In this document: in pieces, positions 19,254 to 33,287 of the stretch
How the letters are laid out: each line of letters opens with the position of its first letter
How positions within the stretch are numbered: position 1 is the stretch's first letter
NCBI GenBank assembly: GCA_027919835.1
Contig: JANVFP010000016.1
Coordinates: forward strand, 682,001-746,000
DNA length: 64,000 nucleotides
Reading direction: 5' to 3'
Source: Lentinula raphanica
Lineage: Eukaryota > Basidiomycota > Agaricomycetes > Agaricales > Omphalotaceae
Translations under genes and position numbers: made by a program
Notes under the pieces: generated by a model
Database searches by the model: none
The model's input: the letters and a program-made list of their open reading frames with translations, nothing else
Told to the model about the DNA's origin: nothing

Positions 19254-20468
19254 TCAAGTCGTCTTGGGTTTCTTGCGGGGGGGTTCCGCATCGGCGGCCG
19301 CGCGGCTACGAGTTCGGGCATTCTTGGTCTGCTCAGGATTGATGAAACTTGTGGTAGGGTTCTTCTCGAAGTCTGCCGACTTTGAGTATTTTGACATCTC
19401 TGTCATCTTCCAATACGCAAACAAGGCATGAAAGTATGACGGAGAATGGACCACTTCAACACCAGTCGCCATATGCAAAGCTTCAAAATTCATCAGATCC
19501 CTCTGTATTTGATCCTGGAGTTTTTGTGGGTCATCATGCTTGAGATTGCGGGCTTTCTTTCCATTGAGCGTAGGGACCACAAGGGGATGATACCGTCTAC
19601 AGCTAGTTTCCTCTTTTAGCCACTCAGAAGCGATCTCGCGAACTTCGTGCGTCTCTTGTTTGGCCATGAGACAATAGCAATAGTTCCCCAGAAGGTCAGG
19701 ACAAACGCAATTCGGTTGTTTGCCATCTACGAGCACGCGAGGATCATCCATACTAGTTATTGGTTGGAACTGTTCTTGATTCGGTTCGGAATTAGGGTCT
19801 ACGTATCCGAGCCGAATTGTCGACCAACCCGGTGATGCTTGCATGTCCTTCAGCGATACGAGTGGATCATAACCGCTCGCGATAACCAAGTGTGGTGGTC
19901 CCTGGAGTCGATCCAACATGATATAAATGGCCTGTTCGTCGACATGTGGCGTCTGCCAGTGTTTCACGGCCTCGAACTCTCTCTGAATGTTGAACTCCGT
20001 GATCGAGGTGAACTCCGTAGAGATAACACCTAGGACATCGTTTGTCGAGCGGGATGCAAAAACGACTACAGCCAACGACCGGAAGAATGTGTAATCGATT
20101 CGCTGATCGCCCTTCGCCGTCTCCGTCTGCATTGCTACCTTGTGAATCTTCATTGTGTATTTGTTGTACGCAAGACAGATCTGCCGGCCTGGTAAGCAGA
20201 GTACCATGGATGCATCTGGGGATTTCTGATCCGGCTTGACCCACTTGAACCTCGGCTGGTTGTCCTTGTCCCAAACCAAATCCCCAGTCATGAGTTGGCC
20301 GAATTTGATCTCAGATAGGGCATCAGATTTGGCGGGCAACGGGACTGCGATGACAAGAGCAACACTGAAGCAAGTCATGATCATCAGAAGACGCATCGGT
20401 CGAGGGAGTGATCGAGGCAACATTCGATGTAACATTGCTGGGAGAGACAAGACAAAGGAGGTAGGCAT
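19254..20468 (-). CDS. Hypothetical protein with N-terminal signal anchor, 404 residues
   Basis: One uninterrupted exon from the ATG at 20468 to a TGA at 19254. Residues about 26-45 (LLMIMTCFSVALVIAVPLPA) form a signal peptide or signal anchor after a basic start. The body has a conserved-looking domain with SGYDPLVSLKDMQASPGW and a Cys-rich patch (CVCPDLLGNYCYC). The C-terminus is basic and resembles a nuclear localisation signal (PPRKKPKTT), which is odd for a secreted protein. I recognise no family. Seven Cs in a row (19277-19283) lie 30 bp before the stop. A one-base change there would extend the protein by some 40-60 residues, so the real C-terminus is uncertain. Confidence 0.6.
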   Translation of the reverse strand: MPTSFVLSLPAMLHRMLPRSLPRPMRLLMIMTCFSVALVIAVPLPAKSDALSEIKFGQLMTGDLVWDKDNQPRFKWVKPDQKSPDASMVLCLPGRQICLAYNKYTMKIHKVAMQTETAKGDQRIDYTFFRSLAVVVFASRSTNDVLGVISTEFTSITEFNIQREFEAVKHWQTPHVDEQAIYIMLDRLQGPPHLVIASGYDPLVSLKDMQASPGWSTIRLGYVDPNSEPNQEQFQPITSMDDPRVLVDGKQPNCVCPDLLGNYCYCLMAKQETHEVREIASEWLKEETSCRRYHPLVVPTLNGKKARNLKHDDPQKLQDQIQRDLMNFEALHMATGVEVVHSPSYFHALFAYWKMTEMSKYSKSADFEKNPTTSFINPEQTKNARTRSRAAADAEPPRKKPKTT

Positions 20469-21128
20469 GGGGAGTTGACACGGAGTATGTTCCTTTTTCG
20501 TGAACAGGATAGCGAGCAGAAGGTGACGGTAATGGTGTTAGGAAACAACCGAAGCAGGACGTGGATGATAGATAGAACAATTGGCAGTTGATGATAGTAG
20601 CGGAAAAGGCCAGGAGTGAAGATCGTTGAGAATGAGAGCACTATCCGACCAACAGCTCAGTGAAAAATGTTACTGGGGAGAGAGAGAAGACATACGAAGG
20701 ATGATAGACTGATTTTTGCCAGCAAAAATTGTCTATTGTGAAGTCAAAGAGTAACACAGTTACTGTTAAAATCCATGAGACTTCAGAAGACAGGAATATA
20801 GATGGACAATACACACCAACGTCGAAGATTGAAAGAAAGAGGTGGGGAGAAATCAAGGAAAACCGCCCTCTTATTCAGATTGAGGCATTTTCTGGTATTC
20901 CTAACGCGATCCTGTGCATTATTCTGATGAATATTTATCCGGATGATCGATTGAAGAATGATTGTTAAGAGCTAGTAGCGTGACACGATGCGCAGACAGC
21001 CACAGTGGACGTTGAACGTTGAGGAGGAGTGTCACTGTAACCCAAAAAAGGTATAGGGCCAAACATGTACATACAAATTCAACCCTTCTCCCCAGGTCCT
21101 CCGCTGGTCGTACTCCGCGTCAGTGAGC
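20469..21128. other. Divergent intergenic region
   Basis: Lies between the start of the 404-residue gene (minus) and the start of the Dsc2 gene (plus), so it should hold both promoters. No gene or clear regulatory site is seen. Confidence 0.5.
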
Positions 21129-22462
21129 ATGTCTTTCGAATATGCGGCAGTCTCAAAAGGTACGTTGAGAATAACTCTGCCAGAGTCATATCTTATATCC
21201 ATGATAAATGCACAGGTCTTATGGCTACTCTCGCTCTGACCTCCATCGTCGTTGGGATCTTCGACGTCAAGCACTACTTTCATCTTCAAGTGAGATAATG
21301 TTTTGGAATACGAGGTGTGACTGTCAGTCTCAAGCAAACTCTCTTCTTCAGCTGGTTCCTCATATATCCAAGTATCATCAGGTTCGTTCAAATAAACATG
21401 GTACTTTCCGTGGTCTCAATGGCTCCAGTATTGGCGTTTAGCCTTGCACAATATTGCATTCGCAAACTCTAGTGATCTGTTTCTTGCGGAGCTGATCTTA
21501 TTCCAAGACGGAATTCAAGTCGAACGCTGTTTTGGTTCTCTGAAATTTGCTGTATGCTCTCTTCACGCGTCTCTTGCATTCAAGTTCATGAACAATGTCT
21601 CTTGCAGTCATTTCTTGTGGTATCCACGCTGTTGTCTACCCTCCTAGAGTTTATCTCTCTTCTCTTATTCCATCGTATTGGTCTCAACCATCTCTCCTCT
21701 GGCCCACTTACTCTGGTCTTCAGCATATTATACCAGTACTCCCGGATTATACCTCCCATCTATGAGTTTAGAGTCTTCGGTGTTTCTTTCAGCAACAAAA
21801 CCTTCATCTATGTCCTTGCTCTTCAAGTGCGTGAATCATCCATTACACGAGAATCAGAACTCACTTTTCTCCAGTTAGCAGTTGCCCGTCTCCCTGGTTC
21901 AGGAGCCGCTGCTCTCATTGGCATTCTAGCGGGTCAAATATACCGCTCCGACCTGATTAACGTCAAAAGTTATCGTCTCGGATACACCATCGTCAATCTC
22001 TCAACGCGCTTCTTGAATCCCCTTCTTGGCTCTAACCGACCTCCACGACGGAGCAATAGAGCCTTTCCTGATACATCGAGAAGAGGAACTGGACCACGAC
22101 AAGCAAACTCAGTTGCTCAAAATGACGAAGTAGTCACAACAGCTCGGCCTTCAGAAGATACAAACTCAAGATTTCGGGCTGCCGCGGTTGCGGGAACCGG
22201 TGGAACCTCTGTCGTTCGAGATTGGGTGCAAGGTCTGACAGGACGGGGAGATGGTATTGCGGCTGGTGTGAGAATTCCACCTGAGAGTGAAATTACCGAG
22301 TTGACGACAATGTTCCCGGATATTTCGAGGGAAGCAATCATAGGAGCTCTTCAAAGAAGGTACGTAGGATGTTTAACCAACTCTCATTCTTTATTCTAAA
22401 CTCGTCGCAGTCGGAACGTCGAAGGCGCTGTTGAGACATTGTTGAGCTCCCAGATATCATGA
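21129..22462 (+). CDS. dsc2: Dsc2/UBAC2-like ER membrane protein with C-terminal CUE/UBA domain
   Basis: Seven exons: 21129-21159, 21216-21289, 21352-21381, 21429-21551, 21608-21826, 21875-22359 and 22411-22462. They join in frame to 337 residues. The N-terminus (MSFEYAAVSKGL) leads into hydrophobic segments such as LALTSIVVGIF, FLVVSTLLSTLLEFISLL and LPGSGAAALIGILAGQIY, separated by FDVKHYFHLQ and VPHISKYHQYWRL. This is a rhomboid-like fold without catalytic residues, as in UBAC2 and Dsc2. The C-terminus is a ubiquitin-binding CUE/UBA helix bundle (MFPDISREAIIGALQ, then RNVEGAVETLL). Dsc2 belongs to the Golgi/ER Dsc E3 ligase that in fission yeast cleaves SREBP and acts in membrane-protein degradation. 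It converges on eIF3d with only 55 bp between stops. Confidence 0.85.
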
Positions 22463-22517
22463 TCCATGTAGATACAGCAAGCATGTTATTGACAAAAGCT
22501 CATTTACATCTTTGTGT

Positions 22518-24535
22518 CTAAGCCTCATCATCCTCGAAACCTTCGCCTTCCTCATCCTCAACACCAGAGAACGAAGTTGATGGGATGGCATACAAACGTA
22601 CGAGAGGCTATTGGGATGCGATGAGAATCGTATACACGCCAAAAGATAGTTTGAGGAAATACCTTGTTAGGGTCCTTGACGAGAACATATTTGCCTTCAG
22701 GCATTTTCATGCACAAATCAGCAACAGTTCGAACAATACCCCAACCGTTATTGAGCGATACGTTCAACTGAGCAGCAAAATCAGCAGGTCGCATTGAAGC
22801 AGTGCTCAAGATAACATGACGAGCTGCATCTCGAGGATTAGACCGCGACACATATCTAAAGAGAAGAGCATAAGCGGTCCATCATCAAAGGGATATCAAC
22901 AGAAACGACCACATACCCAATCTTCATCGATTCCGCTCCTGCAAGAATACTCTGAACTGTCCATTTAGCCAACTTGCAGCTATTGTTCTTCATTTCTGTA
23001 GCGACGACAGCACCACGCTGCGAATCAAGCTTGGTTCTCCAATCAGGGGCACCACCGGCTCCAGGTGCCCTAGGATCGAACTCGTTCAACGCCCGGATCG
23101 TCACTAAACCATGACCCTCGCGAGGGTTTCCAGAACCAGGCAGATACGCATCAACCTCCGTCCGTACACAGATTTTGAAATTCTCATCTTCCTGGACGCT
23201 GAGGTCGAACACACGGTACCGATACCCGCACGAAGCAAGAGGTTCCGTTTCGTCTGGACCATAGAACGGATTCGGGTTAGCGAGGTCAATACCAGGTGGA
23301 GGAGGTGTCTCGACCACGGTTTGGAAGGCAAAGTTTTGGTTGACGTAGGTGGCTTCGAGTGAGAGGGACGTGGCTGAGTTGATGGATGGCGCGTCGGGGA
23401 TTTTCTCGTTGGGATTGTTGGGGTTGGGGGGAGGTGGATCTTGAGGTGGATCGGAGGCGTTTTCGTTCACGGTTACCGTGTCGAATGGGCCACCGTCTCG
23501 TTTGTCGAAGAAGAGGCTGTTGCCTTCACGGACGATGACAATGTCCCATGGGTAGACCGACCTTGGGGCACACATGAGGACACTGAGGATGACATCGGTG
23601 GTGTAAATCGTCGCAGTGTTTTTGCTGACAAGCTGTTCATAATACCGAGTTATATACAAGTAAAAATGTCAAGAATAGTACATCGTACCTGTTGGATAAC
23701 AGGATCGTCAGAAGTCGTCGTGTTATACTTGATGCGATCCAGCTGCTGCAAGGGTTTTTCCGTCTTCGTTGTGATACGATCGAACGATTTATCATAGGCG
23801 TACAACCGACCATACGAGTCGCTGCAAAGAGTTCAAGAAGGACGTTCTGAATGCAGCAGGATACAACGTACATGTTTTCTGGTTCGTCTACTTCCAGACG
23901 CAGCTTGGCAAGCCTGTGGAATTCGATCTCTTCGAGCATGGACCATTGTGGAGAAATGACCACAGAAGATTCACGAGTACGGGCATTCTTAAGAGCGATT
24001 CAGACGTTAACATCAAAATATTCAATCATGATCTACTCACTTTGTCCCAGTCTCTCCATCCACGCCTTCCTCGTTGTGCATTACCACCTCTGCCTCCAAA
24101 TCCACGACCACCTCTCTGAGCGCCTCCTCTAGTATTATAGTTACCTGCTCCACCTCTAGAGGTACCTCTACCACGTATAAATGTCCCTCCACGACGAGGA
24201 GGAGCAGTTTTGTTGTCCACCAAGGAAAAGGAAGATTCGTCCTCGACATGGAAGTAAGCAAAGGCGCTGGCAGTTCCACTGCCAAACGCTTGAGCTCCTT
24301 CTCTCCTTCTACCACCAGGGCCAGTACGTGTGTTCTGTGCAGAAGCTGTTCCTAGAGCATTCTGGCGGGTATCAGAGGACGTTTCGTTCCAGTCAGCAAA
24401 ACGGCCGAGTTTATCTGATTTGGAGTATGGAGCGTAAGGGATATCTTTGAATTTGAACTGTTCAGGGAAGTTTGATGAGGAAGGACCCCAGCCTCCATCT
24501 GGATTGTCGTTGATAGGTGGAAGTGAGAAGGACAT
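22518..24535 (-). CDS. eIF3d: Translation initiation factor eIF3 subunit d
   Basis: Minus-strand gene from the ATG at 24535 (MSFSLPPINDNPDGGWGP) to a TAG at 22518. The N-terminus carries the eIF3d signature FKDIPYAPYSKSDKLGRFAD, then an Arg/Gly-rich stretch (RGGRGFGGRGG), then the cap-binding-like domain with DSYGRLYAYDKSFDRIT, VVIVREGNSLFFDKRDGGPF and TVNENA. Further exons contain ELKNNSCKLAKWT-like sequence and WGIVRTVADLCMKMPEGKY. The last exon follows an intron (GTATTT...CAATAG) and ends in the acidic tail GEGFEDDEA. eIF3d is part of the eIF3 complex on the 40S subunit and contacts the mRNA cap on selected transcripts. An earlier in-frame non-ATG extension was ignored. Confidence 0.95.
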
Positions 24536-24617
24536 TGTTGAGGAGAACGTTGAAGAAAAAATTTTGTGTGGTACTTGGAACCCTGGGAACAAATTACGCT
24601 TTTGAACTCAAACTACC
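24536..24617. promoter_or_regulatory. Divergent promoter between eIF3d and IST3
   Basis: 82 bp separate the two start codons, so the two RNA-metabolism genes must share promoter elements or overlap at their 5' ends. No named motif is recognised. Confidence 0.6.
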
Positions 24618-25705
24618 ATGAAGTCAGTTTGCGCTCCTAAATTTCGCGTCGACGACTTACTTAGCTCTTTTCTAGTGTAGTAAAGGAGATCAACAAAATT
24701 AACGATGCTGAGCTCAAGCTGGGCTTGTCTGGAGCTTCTTGGCACGATGACTACAAGGACTCCGCATACATCTTTGCTGGTGGACTCAACACAGAACTAA
24801 CGGAAGGTGATGTGATCACCATATTCTCTCAGTGAGTTCTCTCAACGTTCTCTCCGGCTCAACACAAAACTTGAAACTTCCCACAGATATGGTGAGATCA
24901 TGGACATCAATATGCCCCGCGAGAAAGACTCTGGCAAGCCCAAAGGTTTCGCATTCCTCATGTATGAGGATCAACGCTCGACCGTGCTTGCAGTAGACAA
25001 CTTAAATGGTGCGAACGTTCTGGGAAGAACGCTTCGTGTAGACCATGTCAAGAACTACAAGCAGCCTCGGACAAAAGGAGAAGACGGAGAATGGATTGAG
25101 GCCGAAGAACAGAGCTTAAATGCGAAGCCAGAGATGATCATTGGTGCGTATGCTATGTTCATGTTCTGCGACCTGTTTCTAGCTGAACCGGATATAATTT
25201 TGTTATATCTGTAGATGACGCACCAGGTTCCGACTCTTCAGAAGACTCAGGTCCCGAGATTGACCCCGAAGACCCCATGCGAGATTACCTGCTACAAAAG
25301 CGTCGGGAGGCCAAAGCCCTCAAGAAGGAGAAGAAGGCCAAATCAAAAGGCAAACATAAAGACGAGACTCCGGAAGAACGCCGTGCTCGGAAGGAAAAGA
25401 AGAAGGAAAAACGAAAGAAGAAAGCGGAAAAGTCTGCCGGAGTTTTGGGTGTCGAAAAATTGCTAGAATCATGGACTGCTGGGGCTGGGGCTGGTGGCGG
25501 CAATAAGGGCAGGGATAGAGATGTGGAAGACACTCGATCTCCCGAGAGACGATATCGTTCCCGCAGTCGCTCACCCAGACGGCAGCGCTACGCTAGGAAT
25601 TCTCCGGAACCGCACAGAAGTCGCCCTTCAATCGACCGATACGATGACAGATATACAGCTCGAAGTCGATCTCCCGACCGGAGGTCATCATATCGTCGTT
25701 CATGA
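24618..25705 (+). CDS. IST3: Spliceosomal RRM protein Ist3/Snu17 (RBMX2)
   Basis: Four exons, 24618-24622 (only 5 nt), 24676-24831, 24887-25143 and 25215-25705, give 302 residues. The spliced start reads MNVVKEINKINDAELKLG, the N-terminal signature of the Ist3/RBMX2 family. The RRM has RNP2 YIFAGGL and RNP1 KGFAFLMYE, and the segment after it (TLRVDHVKNYKQP) is the family's extension. The C-terminal half is a Lys/Glu-rich helix (EERRARKEKKKEKRKKK) followed by an RS-rich tail ending SPDRRSSYRRS. The protein is a core member of the RES complex (with Bud13 and Pml1), which helps the activated spliceosome splice weak introns and retains unspliced RNA in the nucleus. Confidence 0.93.
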
Positions 25706-28065
25706 TGTATTCCTACTCAATGACCAAGTTCAAAAGCGATATCTTTACCCTCCCACCAATATCAATATGACGAAGATGGCATTCTATCGATATATCGAGG
25801 ATGTAACAGCCATCTTCCCCTGAACCATGACTGTACTCTATGCGGACGTCTACAAATTTACTTATCATGCGTATTCTTCTGGTTCTCACAAGGCGTACTT
25901 GGGATATGGCCTCGTAATTCCTCCCTGGGATACTCCGCTCGTGATTCTTCGCACTGGAATGCTTTCATCCATCGATCTTGGATTGAAAAAGATTGAAAAC
26001 CTGGAAGCACTGACAAATATGCTTCAATGCACGGAAAAACCACCGAGCGTGAGCTTATACTAGGAGCGATAGGAGGAACTAGTATGCGGATTAGAAAAGT
26101 TCTTCTCGCACTGCAAACCCTGAAACAAAATCAAAAAGTTTAATACTTCTTCAAGTCGATCCAGCAATCTCTTAACTATGTATTATCGGGAAATTGCGAA
26201 GCGGTGAATACTCTTTTGACGTTTGAAACCGCCTTTGCATTGAAGCACCCGTGAAACCTAACTTTCAAATCCTTCATAGATATCCCGGTAAAACCGATAC
26301 AGCAAATGTCCATCATTCTGGGGGATGTAGTATTCTGCACCAAATCTGTTGTCACGATGGAATGGCACCGCGGCAATACGGGATCAGCAACCTCACATAC
26401 GCCATCTGTTCCATCCCCATCTCTTCATCAGCCTTCTTTGACGATTGTTTCATTGAATTCAATTCGTCGAATCTGATCTTGTTGATGTTCTGAAGGACAG
26501 GTAGAAGCTATGTTTCTGCTCATGCTTTTTTACTGCATAAGGAATGCCGCAGGCTCACCAACAACTCGGAGTCACCCAATGCCGCTGCGATTACTGGAAT
26601 TGGGCGCTCACGAAATTCAAATCTGAAATGTCCAAGTTTTCTGGACAGGTCCATGATTATCACTGATCATTGCGCTCTTGAAACCGCATTTCAGACTGAA
26701 GGCCGTTTGTTCTTGCACTCTACCAAAGACGTGATTCCGTATCTCGAATCGATTTCCATAGCCTATTCAAGGTGAGAATCATGCAAAGTTCAAACGGTAT
26801 TAGAGGTCTTCTCCTCAATAATATTGATCATCTGTCGTTAACAACTTGACAGCACATACAACATGATATTTTTTTCCTAAAACTCGCACTAAGTACTGGA
26901 ACATGTGCAGAAGATATCAGCTGAGTTCTGGAGAAATTCAGAAAGCACTTTTCAGTCATGACAAGTCAATGAAATGTTCAAACGTTCATTGCCTGTTCAG
27001 CAAATAAGATTTGGAGAGGATATGAAAGCATTGAACAACCAGACAGCTAAGCAAACGCCAAACTGTGATCGACATTCGGCGCAGATGTTTTGGGGATAGT
27101 TCCAGGATAGTTCTATTGGGGGTGTATCTGGGTCCGGAGAGGTATGAGTCTGATTTCTATGTCAGAGAACTGTTGACAAATATCGGATAGGTACATACTT
27201 ATTCACTTTGCTCTTTGTGCAACTCGTCGAAGGACGAAGAATCCTGCAGCTGGTGTGAGAGTAAGTGAGAGTGGCATATGCCAGATCAGAACTCAGAGCT
27301 TGTATAAGGTTGATATCTCGCCGTATTTTACGGTATATGGATAAAGGAAATAGTACTCCAAACTCTAACTTTTTTGTGCTAAGAACCGTCGGAGTCATTT
27401 AGCAGCTCGAGAAAAGATATGAGCCCCCTTGAGCCCCCCTGGCCAAGACTCATAGAAGCTAGTCTTTGGAATAGCATAGATTGAGCCTAGGTCCTTACAA
27501 TTGGTCGAGCTCGCTATCTGAGAATCGTTGTTCTTCTCTGACGTCTTTATACCGGTGTCGTGCCAGGCCACTGTGGCGGAAGCAAATTATGGTAAACGGA
27601 CTTCCGCCTCCAATCTTGGACTCGTACTACCATCATCGTGCTCGATACATATCGCTGACGACTTCAACATCGATGCGCAGAGCCTCTTGGGTTTCAGCGC
27701 ACGAAGGTATAGTAGGACATGCCTCGTTGATGCCTCCACATTGTCAGGATGCAATGATAGGGGAAAATGAATAAGCGTTAATATCGTTAAGCGCTGTTCA
27801 TCTTTTCCCGGTCCTTGACGTCCACAGCGCCCACTTTTTTCTTTCAACTTTTGACCGCCTTCGAGGTTGCGGTGAGGTAGAGTGAGGTTTGCTGCCTCTG
27901 CTTGGGTCAGAATAGGACTAATTATCTCGTACAGGGCGTTTCAAAAGTTCGCAGATAGCATCGTTACGGCTTTTCTAAGCCGCCCACGCTCATTATCACC
28001 GTCCGGATACCCAGCCAACTATCTGTCTACCCTCTCTTTCTTCCATCCCATTACTATCGCTCCAC
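25706..28065. other. Intergenic, no supported gene
   Basis: 2.4 kb with many stops on both strands. A 78-codon frame starting with ATG at 25827 and a few shorter ones show no splice-consistent continuation or recognisable motif. The last 150 bp are pyrimidine-rich, as expected for the promoter of the next gene. Confidence 0.45.
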
Positions 28066-29707
28066 ATGGACGGCGCTCTTTCTCTAGATTCTGACTCTCA
28101 TAGCAGGTGGGCTTCCTTTTCTTTCAAGTGTAATCATGTTCTTATCTTTTCCAGGCATTGGCCTCGCGCATCCAGCTGCTTTGCAGCAGACCCGATCAAT
28201 ACGCTGACGGATCGCATGAATGTCGCTCTGAACTCCTCTGGCCAAGGATACATCCTTTCCCTCTGCCCAAACACTGAATACCCTATACAAGCTCCAATCC
28301 TGTTCGCGGCTTCTAATCAAGAAATCAGCACTCAAGGTTATCCAACTGATGACTCGAGAGCTCTCATCATCGTGAACGGCACGGTGTTCAACGGCACAGG
28401 ACAGACTACAGCCATTGATGGGACGTGTACCCAGTGCGACGGAGTGAGGCTGCGTAACGTTCAGGTGCAGCCGCGATTAGCAAAACATATATTCATCATT
28501 CAGCCGTTCTAACATGGTGTTCTGATATAGATTAATGGCTCACGGAATGGTGGTGGGCCTGTCAATGGTGGCGGCAATGTGGAGATGGGAGGTTCCAATT
28601 CTAATCAGCTGGTGGAATATGTCAAGTCATACAACCCCAGGGGTTGGACGTGTTTGCATGTCTCCGAAGGCGCTCTCAACTGCAACAACATCACGGTCCA
28701 GAACAATGATGTGGGCCCTTGCGGTACCGACGACTTTCAGCAATGGGCCGACGGGCTCAGTATCAGTTGCCAGAATGCTGTCGTGCGCAACAACATGGTT
28801 GAGAATCCCACCGACGGTGGAATCGTTATCTTTGGCTCGCCGGGTACCCAGGTGTACAATAATACCATCTGGGTTGTCAATGTACGTTTGATATGATACG
28901 TGATACTCGAGGCTTATCTCTTTTTCAGCAAACACTCCTGGGCGGAATCAACATGGTGGACTATGATCCTTGGAATGGCAACTATACGAATACCGTGGTT
29001 CACAATAACACGATCCTTGGTGGATTTTCCGACGAGAAGGAAGAACCCAACGAAACTGACGGTACAAATTCTGACGACGTTATCATTAAGTATGCGGATT
29101 TACGATGCCCTTCGTGAAAATGGTCCTTACGTCTTTTCTGAACAGAATTGGGATCGCTATCGGTCCTCGTACTTGGTTTGGCACCAGATACGGAAACAAC
29201 GTCAGTCTTTCTGGCCAAGTTTACAGCAACCGTCTTTCTGGTGCCTTCAGTTACGCTATCGGAATGACTTCTGCGAAGAATTTTACGGTGGAAAACAACG
29301 TTCTATTTGGCAACACTTCCTTCATAGGCGCGCGGGGACCCAACTGTAGCTCGTCTGACACAACGCCCACTCCCGCGGCATTCGTAATCGATCTGAATAC
29401 AGTCTCTCAGTCAACGACCCAGAGCAATTTCACCACCATAAACGATGGTGATTCCTTAACATGTGTCCAACCACCAGATGGTGGAGATTATTGGCCCTTT
29501 GGCGGTAATCCATCCACGAGCACGCCTTCCTCTCCATCTAGTAGCCACTCCTCTTCATCGACTGCTGGGATCGTAGTTGGTGTCATCGTTGGGGTCTTAT
29601 TCATCGCCGTTCTTACGTTCTTCATTCGTCGTTGGGTGCTGAAGCGTGCAGAAACACAGAGACTCTACAAAGCTTCTCGGAGATCGAGGTACCTTGGCAA
29701 GAACTGA
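28066..29707 (+). CDS. Membrane-anchored right-handed beta-helix (pectin-lyase-fold) protein
   Basis: Five exons, 28066-28106, 28155-28464, 28531-28881, 28929-29089 and 29146-29707, join in frame to 474 residues. Repeated Asn-rich strands such as ITVQNNDVG, AVVRNNMVENPTDGGIVIF, TQVYNNTIW and TVVHNNTILGG are the rungs of a parallel beta-helix. The C-terminus is a Ser/Thr/Pro-rich stalk, one membrane helix (AGIVVGVIVGVLFIAVLTFF) and a short basic tail, giving a type I surface protein. Agaricomycetes carry several such genes, and no enzyme activity is established for them. The N-terminus is uncertain: MDGALSLDSDSHSR is not a signal peptide, although the topology requires one. The start exon may therefore be wrong. 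Confidence 0.75.
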
Positions 29708-30212
29708 GAATTACTCACACATCGTCAATATTTATCTGCTATTCATCATTCGTGTATCTTTACTCTATTACTAGTTTTTCGTTGTATACTGTTTTCCCAG
29801 TTCTTGTAGTTATCATATAGCTCACCAGTTACGGGACTGTCGTTGATTTCTGTTCATGTTCTCACTTCTTAGATGCCATACATACCCTACTAGTACACTA
29901 TGCACTCTACATACGTGGTTGAGTCTTTGTCTGCGGTCAGTGCAGGGACTGGTCCCAGCTGGTCCAGTCAGGGGTCAGTTGTGACCTGTACGTTGTGACT
30001 TGCTGTGAGTCTGTCGTGACACTGACCATCAGTCACGTGCGCGGACTCTGTAAGCCTCGACTCCCGGTCCGGCGGTTTTTGCTCTTTGTTCGCTCTTTCC
30101 AGCTCCAGTCTAGTTCAAGCTGTCTTTCACCACTTGTTCGTCATCATCCACCATCTAGAGCATTGTTAAATACCTACATCGAAACCTCAACTTCCCAAGA
30201 AAAAAGATCAAG
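29708..30212. promoter_or_regulatory. Upstream region of poly(A) polymerase with an E-box
   Basis: Holds the 3' flank of the beta-helix gene and the PAP1 promoter. A CACGTG palindrome (TCACGTGCGC, near 30033) lies about 175 bp before the PAP1 start, in a stretch dense in GTGAC/GTCAC half-sites (29985-30035). A bHLH factor site is plausible but unproven. Confidence 0.4.
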
Positions 30213-32898
<2,686 letters not shown>

Positions 32899-33287
32899 TG
32901 AGAAACAAGACAGACGTTCCACTGGCCCTTTTGAATTTACAAATTACGCAAAAAGCATTTCTTAAAAAACCTTTCATCGTGGTCTTTGGTTCATTCATGC
33001 TGTTCATTTAACAGGTGTACAAGCAATGTTCATAGGTTTTCAGACGACGATACTTAACATTATTGATTTACCACCTTCCTCATCATCTCACTGTCTTGTT
33101 CCTTCATTCGTTCACCCATAGGATAGTAAAATTTTGATCATTGTATATCTACACAACGAATATGTGTATCGTACTCAGATAAATTAACAAAACGTTTTTA
33201 TTGCTGCTTTCAGTGGGAAATGTTTGCGACGACATTGTCAATTGACTATTAATTGGGTGGAGAATAACACAGGCTGTAGGAGGGTCG
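32899..33287. other. Convergent 3' flanks of PAP1 and MGM101
   Basis: 389 bp between the two stop codons. AT-rich, with no gene on either strand. It presumably holds both transcript ends; no specific poly(A) signal is claimed. Confidence 0.6.

Noticed and set aside
21032..21391. Minus-strand 119-codon frame that looks protein-like
   Set aside because: It has no ATG start and lies opposite exons 1-3 of the well-supported Dsc2 gene on the plus strand.
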